From Watersipora subatra (Eukaryota; Bryozoa; Gymnolaemata; Cheilostomatida; Watersiporidae): DNA of 64,000 nt. The translations under genes and the position numbers were made by a program. Positions 56,001-62,000 of this stretch are shown here, piece after piece (positions within the stretch are counted from its first letter, which is position 1; each line of letters starts with the position of its first letter). The notes beneath the pieces were generated by a model. It ran no database searches. It had not been told where the DNA came from and saw only the letters and a program-made list of their open reading frames with translations. Location: contig NC_088711.1 of assembly GCF_963576615.1 (NCBI RefSeq), positions 21,794,182 through 21,858,181 on the forward strand, read 5' to 3'.

Positions 56001-59000
56001 TATTAAAATCTTGTTAATAAGTGTTTGCTAAATAGTCCAAATTTAATATTGGGGTGGGTTCAATGACACTTCATTAAAATTTGTCAGGAGTCTGACAGGC
56101 TAAAAAGGTAGACAACCTCTGTTCTAATGTAATCCTCTGAAGAGATAACTAACCAGAGCATCATTGAGTATTATTTTCTCACAGGTCCACACGTAGTAAG
56201 TTATCTCCCCTTCAGCCTTATCAGGGTCCAATGACTCACTTGCATCTAGGGAGATCTCCTGTCCAACACCTAAATTAGCCCGCAATAATGCAGTTGTTTA
56301 ATATGATCTAAGAGTACATCAGGGTACTAAGGCTAACTCTACCTAAGAATGTATTTATACAAGCTATAACTGACTTGTTCATTAGAGCAGCTCTATGGCA
56401 TCTGCTATAGCTCTATAGATCTATGGCACCTGCTATAGCTCGATGGCATCTGCTAGCGTGGCACGGAGTATACATGTATCTATCACTTGATCTAAGCATT
56501 TTAACCGCGATCAAGTTTTGTCGATTTTAAACTTGAAACACCCTGGCAGTCAGATCACTTTAAACATCAAAAACAATCGAAAACGATAGAAAAATACCGA
56601 TACCTTCTAATAAAATCAACTAAAATTTTTTGCATATTCATCTTTAATCAATTAGCAAAGTCACATTGAACTGATTACAGTGGGTCAACCAGCCTGAACC
56701 TTCTATATTTTAGGACCTCAGTCCAACATTAGCAATTACCAATTATGTTTATTAAATGCCATAACATTATCATAATCACGACACTAGCCTGTGAACCATT
56801 AATTCTGATGACACCCTACATACACACTACATACCGACATGCATGATAGGGGACCGCCTGATCTTTGGTATGAGATCTCTGCTGAGTGTGGTCACTGTAA
56901 GACTGGCTTCTGCGGTGATTGACGGGTCATTTGTGACTATAGCCATCAATGTAATCTCGTATGTTTTGCCTCCTCGCAGCGAACGTGATGGTACTTTAGC
57001 ACTGACAGAAGTGAAATCCTCGAGGGAGAAGTCAGCCGTGGCGCTATTCCACATAAACTACAATATCAGACAATATTACAACCGCAGCAGATAGATGACT
57101 CACTGCAAGTGAGCAGTCAGAAGCATCGCCGTGTTAAGCAGTTACTTGTAGCCTGTGTACCTGAACTCCTGTCATTTCAAACTCTGCACACTCAGATTTG
57201 CCAACTTTGGCGCGAAGACGAAGATCCTTGGACGGGTCAAAATCTAGTTTATCTGCTCCGAGGTCTATTGTTAGTTCCTGAGCAGTCGCTTTCCTCTCCA
57301 CAATTTTGGTCTTCGTTTCAGATACCTCGCCGAGATGATTGGTTGTGTAGACGCTAAACTGGTAAGTGGATCCAGGAAATATCTGTAACAGTCAAATATG
57401 TCTGTGTAACTTTCTTCGTGATGTATAGCGATTGTATACTGTGATCTTCACCACTTCTAAAACTATGACTCTAAATCGCTGCTAAAGAGCCTAAAATATA
57501 CCAGCTATAATTTAAGATCTTGGGATATAGTCAAGGATAATGCTGAATTTTATGGATTCGTGTAAAAGGTGCAATACTCAAGGTCTAAAGTTGTCGAGAC
57601 TTGCAGCTCCTAAAGTTGCTTCTACTAATAAAAATAATGATTCATGTTAACACGGGTGTCGAGTAGCCCCTCCCCTTAATTATGTTTGGGTTTACCATTT
57701 CCCACTGAAAGACCTCAGGAGCACTATAGAAGACTTGATTATTATTAAATTTATGCGGGTGTCTTGCAGCCCTCTGTTCACTGCGACTAACAAAGAGAAC
57801 TGCTATAAACACTCGGGCGACTCAACTGACAAAATCTTAGCAATTAAAAAGCTGTGTCTGTCTGTCTGTTTGTCCAATGCCATGCTTAGAGTGTTACAAA
57901 AAAGATACATTGCACAGGATTTGAACTCGCATATTCAGCTTAATGGACTAACATGCTAACCACTGCACCACTCAGTCACATTTCCACATCTGTGAATAAT
58001 GATGCGCATAGTTATTACACATGACGATCTCTCATGGCGCACAGGGCTGCCAGTGTACTAGCAAGAATAATTATTACAAGCTTTTGAAAGATAAACTACA
58101 TTTATTTAACGTTGGTTTCATTCATCACAAACACGCACGTGCACGTCGATGATCTATATATTCTAACATTTTGTCTGCAATAAATTATTCTCATTAATGT
58201 GTATGAGAATAAAATACTCCAGTGGCTTCAAAGTTTTCATAGTAGTAGTAGTAGTAGTAGTATAAAGACTTGTGATAACATGGAAGGTACTTCGTAAGCA
58301 TATAACGAACGGAGTAAAGTTATAGTTGATATCTAGCTGAACTTCTCCATTTTCTTACTCAGATTATTCTCTAAATGCTGACTAGCACTGTCTAAGGGTA
58401 TATACATTCTTGAACCACCCTAACAACATACTAGCACCACCTCAACATCATACCGCACCACCTTAACTTCCTACCAGCACCACCCTAACATCATACCAGC
58501 ACCACCCTAACATAATACCAGCACCACCCTAACATCATACCTGCACCACTCTAACATCATACCAGCAACCACCCTAGCACCATACCAGCACCATCCTAAC
58601 ATCATACCAGCACCACCCTAACATCATACTAGCACCACCCTAACATAATACTAGCACCACCCTAACATCATACCAGCACCACCCTAACATCATACCAGCA
58701 CCACCCTAACATCATACTAGCACCACCCTAACATAATACCAGCACCACCCTAATATCATACCAGCACCACCCTAACATCATACTAGCACCACTCTAACAT
58801 CATACCAGCAACTACCCTAACATCATACCAGCACCACCCTAACATCATACCAGCACCACCCTAACATCATACCAGCACCACTTTAACATCATACCAGCAA
58901 CTACCCTAACATCATACCAGCACCATCCTAACGTCATACCAGCATCACACTAACATCTTACCAGCTCCATCCTAACATCATACTAGCCTCACCCTAACAT

Positions 59001-62000
59001 CATACCAGCACCACCCTAACATCATACTAGCACCACCCTAACATCATACCAGCACCACCCTAATATCATACCAGCAACTACCCTAGCATCATACCAGCAC
59101 CATCCTAACGTCATACCAGCATCACACTAACATCTTACCAGCTCCATCTTAATATCATACTAGCACCACCCTAGCATCATACTAGCACCACCCTAACATC
59201 ATACCAGCACCACCCTAACATCATACCAGCATCACACTAACATCTTACCAGCTCCATCCTAACATCATACTAGCCTCACCCTAACATCTTACCAGCACCA
59301 CCCTAACATCATACTAGCCTCACCCTAACATCATACCAGCACCACCCTAACATAATACCAGCACCACCCTAACATCATACTAGCACCACCCTAACATCAT
59401 ACTAGCACCACCCTAACATAATACCAGCACCACCCTAATATCATACCAGCAACTACCCTAGCATCATACCAGCACCATCCTAACGTCATACCAGCATCAC
59501 ACTAACATCTTACCAGCTCCATCTTAATATCATACCAGCACCACTCTAACATCATACTAGCACCACCTTAACATCATACCAGCACCACTCTAACATCATG
59601 TCAGCACTACCCTAACATCATACTAGCATTATACTAGCATAATACCAGCATCATACTAGCATCATGCTGATACTATATAGATACAATACCACATCATACG
59701 AATATCACACTGATGTCATACCTATATAACACCTGTTTCACCGAAATTTTGCATTAAAACTTACATCATCTGATGTGAGTGAGACAATACCAGTCGAAAT
59801 GCTAGAGAGGGTTGTTGCAACTTCTGCCAGATCTGCATCAACGTCTGCGTTTCCGCTGTCCCCAACTAGTTCTACTGTCCATGTGTAGGTGAGGTCAGAG
59901 CAAGGGGCGCCTTGAAACTTGGCTCTAAATTTCATTAATACAAATATGATATTGGATATAACATCATTGCATAACAGTATGGTATACATAGGTGTAAATA
60001 GTATCAGCAGCGGTGTCAACGCCAAAGGCTGCCTGGCTCACCTAGTACAGTCAACAAAGATAATGTTGATGACCACTCGGTTTGAAAGAGTTGCAAAACA
60101 AGATGTTTGTAAAAATTTCTGTAAGGGTTTCAACTCACGAATACTTGTACAACAGGCAGATGGTAAACTAGTCACGAGAGGAACAGTAAAAGACAACTGT
60201 CAACTAGTGACCATAGAAACAGTAAAAGACAACTGTCAACTAGTGACCATAGGAACAGTAAAAGACAACTGTCAACTAGTGACCATAGGAACAGTAAAAG
60301 ACAACTGTCAACTAGTGACCATAGAAACAGTAAAAGACAACTGTCAACTAGTGACCATAGAAACAGTAAAAGACAACTGTCAACTAGTGACCATAGAAAC
60401 AGTAAAAGACAACTGTCAACTAGTGACCATAGGAACAGTAAAAGAAAATAAGTATGTAGTAGTCGAAAGGCCAACCTCAGGTCCAACGAGTCACAATTTC
60501 CAATCACTTGAGGTGCCTGGAAGTATTCAAACTTGACTGACTCTATGTTCGATGTGTCAACCTAAAGAAAAGATACAATTTGTTTTATAAAACCTTACCA
60601 GGTTAATCACTAGAGATGGGCTTATGAGAAAAAAGCAAAGATATCATAAATAGTAGCTTAGCCAAGATAAATCTATTTTGAGCCAAAAACATCTACACGA
60701 ATTTATAAAAGTTGGCACTGTAATGTACGTAAATGTTTGGTTCAATATAAATGGGCAATACATACAGTGACGCTGCCAGATGCGTAGACATCACCATCAG
60801 CATTTCGCTGACGAATGGCCTCCTCTTTGAGGCTGAGGGAGTCTGAGGCAGCAAGTGTTGAGTCAGTCCCCAAAACAATCATAAGTCCTGATCCACGTAC
60901 AAAGCATTCGGGATCTGTAACGCGCATCTGTATTTTCATCCAACACACCAGCACAAGCAAATTGGGTTATTATGCTGGTAGTCATATAGGCATTATAATA
61001 CTTAGAAATATCAAGCAAGAATGTGAAATTTTATTTGTGAAAATATATTGATTTAACTGTCAGCTAATTGCATTGTTTGAAAGATTGCAACTTTAGTATG
61101 ATGTTGTTCATAGAACTATTAGTATTCAGTATGATGTTATTCATAAAACTATTAAGTATATTTAATAGGTCTATAATGTTGTTATAAACATAATCAGTGT
61201 AGTCTCAAAAAGTTTTACATTTGCCATTGTTGTAGTCATCTTTGCTTCTGAACAGTGTCTAGAGACAGGCATTTTGATTTCATTTGGTTTTTGTAGTAAT
61301 TATGGACTTTAAGACTTTATAATGGTGAGCTAACTATATAGTTCAATTGCTGTTCAATTGCTGGAACATAACTGCTGTATTTGGCAATTCAATTTCAGAA
61401 TGATTCGATCGACTCCAATGTGTAAAAAACTTACTATAGAAACAAATGAAAAGCTCCATTCCAATGAGTCATGATAAAAAGCTAAAGTGATATGTTAATA
61501 ATTTATTACCTAGCCATGACAGCATAAAATGGGCCAGCCCATCACCAGCCATTAAGAGGACTATGAACAAAAAAGAGTACAACGCCAAATCTCAACTACA
61601 ATAACATATACAACAAAGAGTTGTCTTTTCAACTTTTAACTTAATATAGAGGTAAGAATAATATTCACCCTCATTAAGATGATGGCAAATTTTTTTCCAA
61701 AACAAACTTTTTGCTCATAAAGTTAGCTAAAATAATTATTATGTAGATTATTAATAAAAAAAAATTAAAATTATGCAAACAATATATAATAGTTTTACAA
61801 TAATTGTTCTGAAATTTCTAATGTTATATTAACTGATTGTTTCAAAGTTGACAAATAAGATGTTACACATTATTTCATACTGAAAATGATGATGAATCTG
61901 CAATTTGTAAATACCCATTGACAACTATTTCATCATAGATAATACAAGCTCTTAATACAATATTTCTATCATTGTATCAAAATCATGGGTCAATCAAAAA

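Larger units (their letters stand above)
52113..56121 (+). mobile_element. hAT transposon, decayed, 4.0 kb
   Basis: Ends CAGGGGTTCTTAAG and, reversed, CAGAGGTTGTCTAC; flanked by CCCTAATG and TTCTAATG (6 of 8 the same), as expected for an old 8-bp hAT target duplication. It lies in the receptor intron between exons 9 and 10, opposite in strand, and is itself split by a nested element at 54278-55788. Confidence 0.8.

Noticed and set aside
338..58050. tRNA genes suggested by box A/B motifs
   Set aside because: Heads lack complete cloverleaf stems and carry a shared SINE tail, so they are SINEs.
59919..60536. 205-codon + ORF and 111-codon - ORF with 12-residue repeats
   Set aside because: 36-bp minisatellite artefact; overlaps the true minus exons 5 and 6 of the receptor gene.
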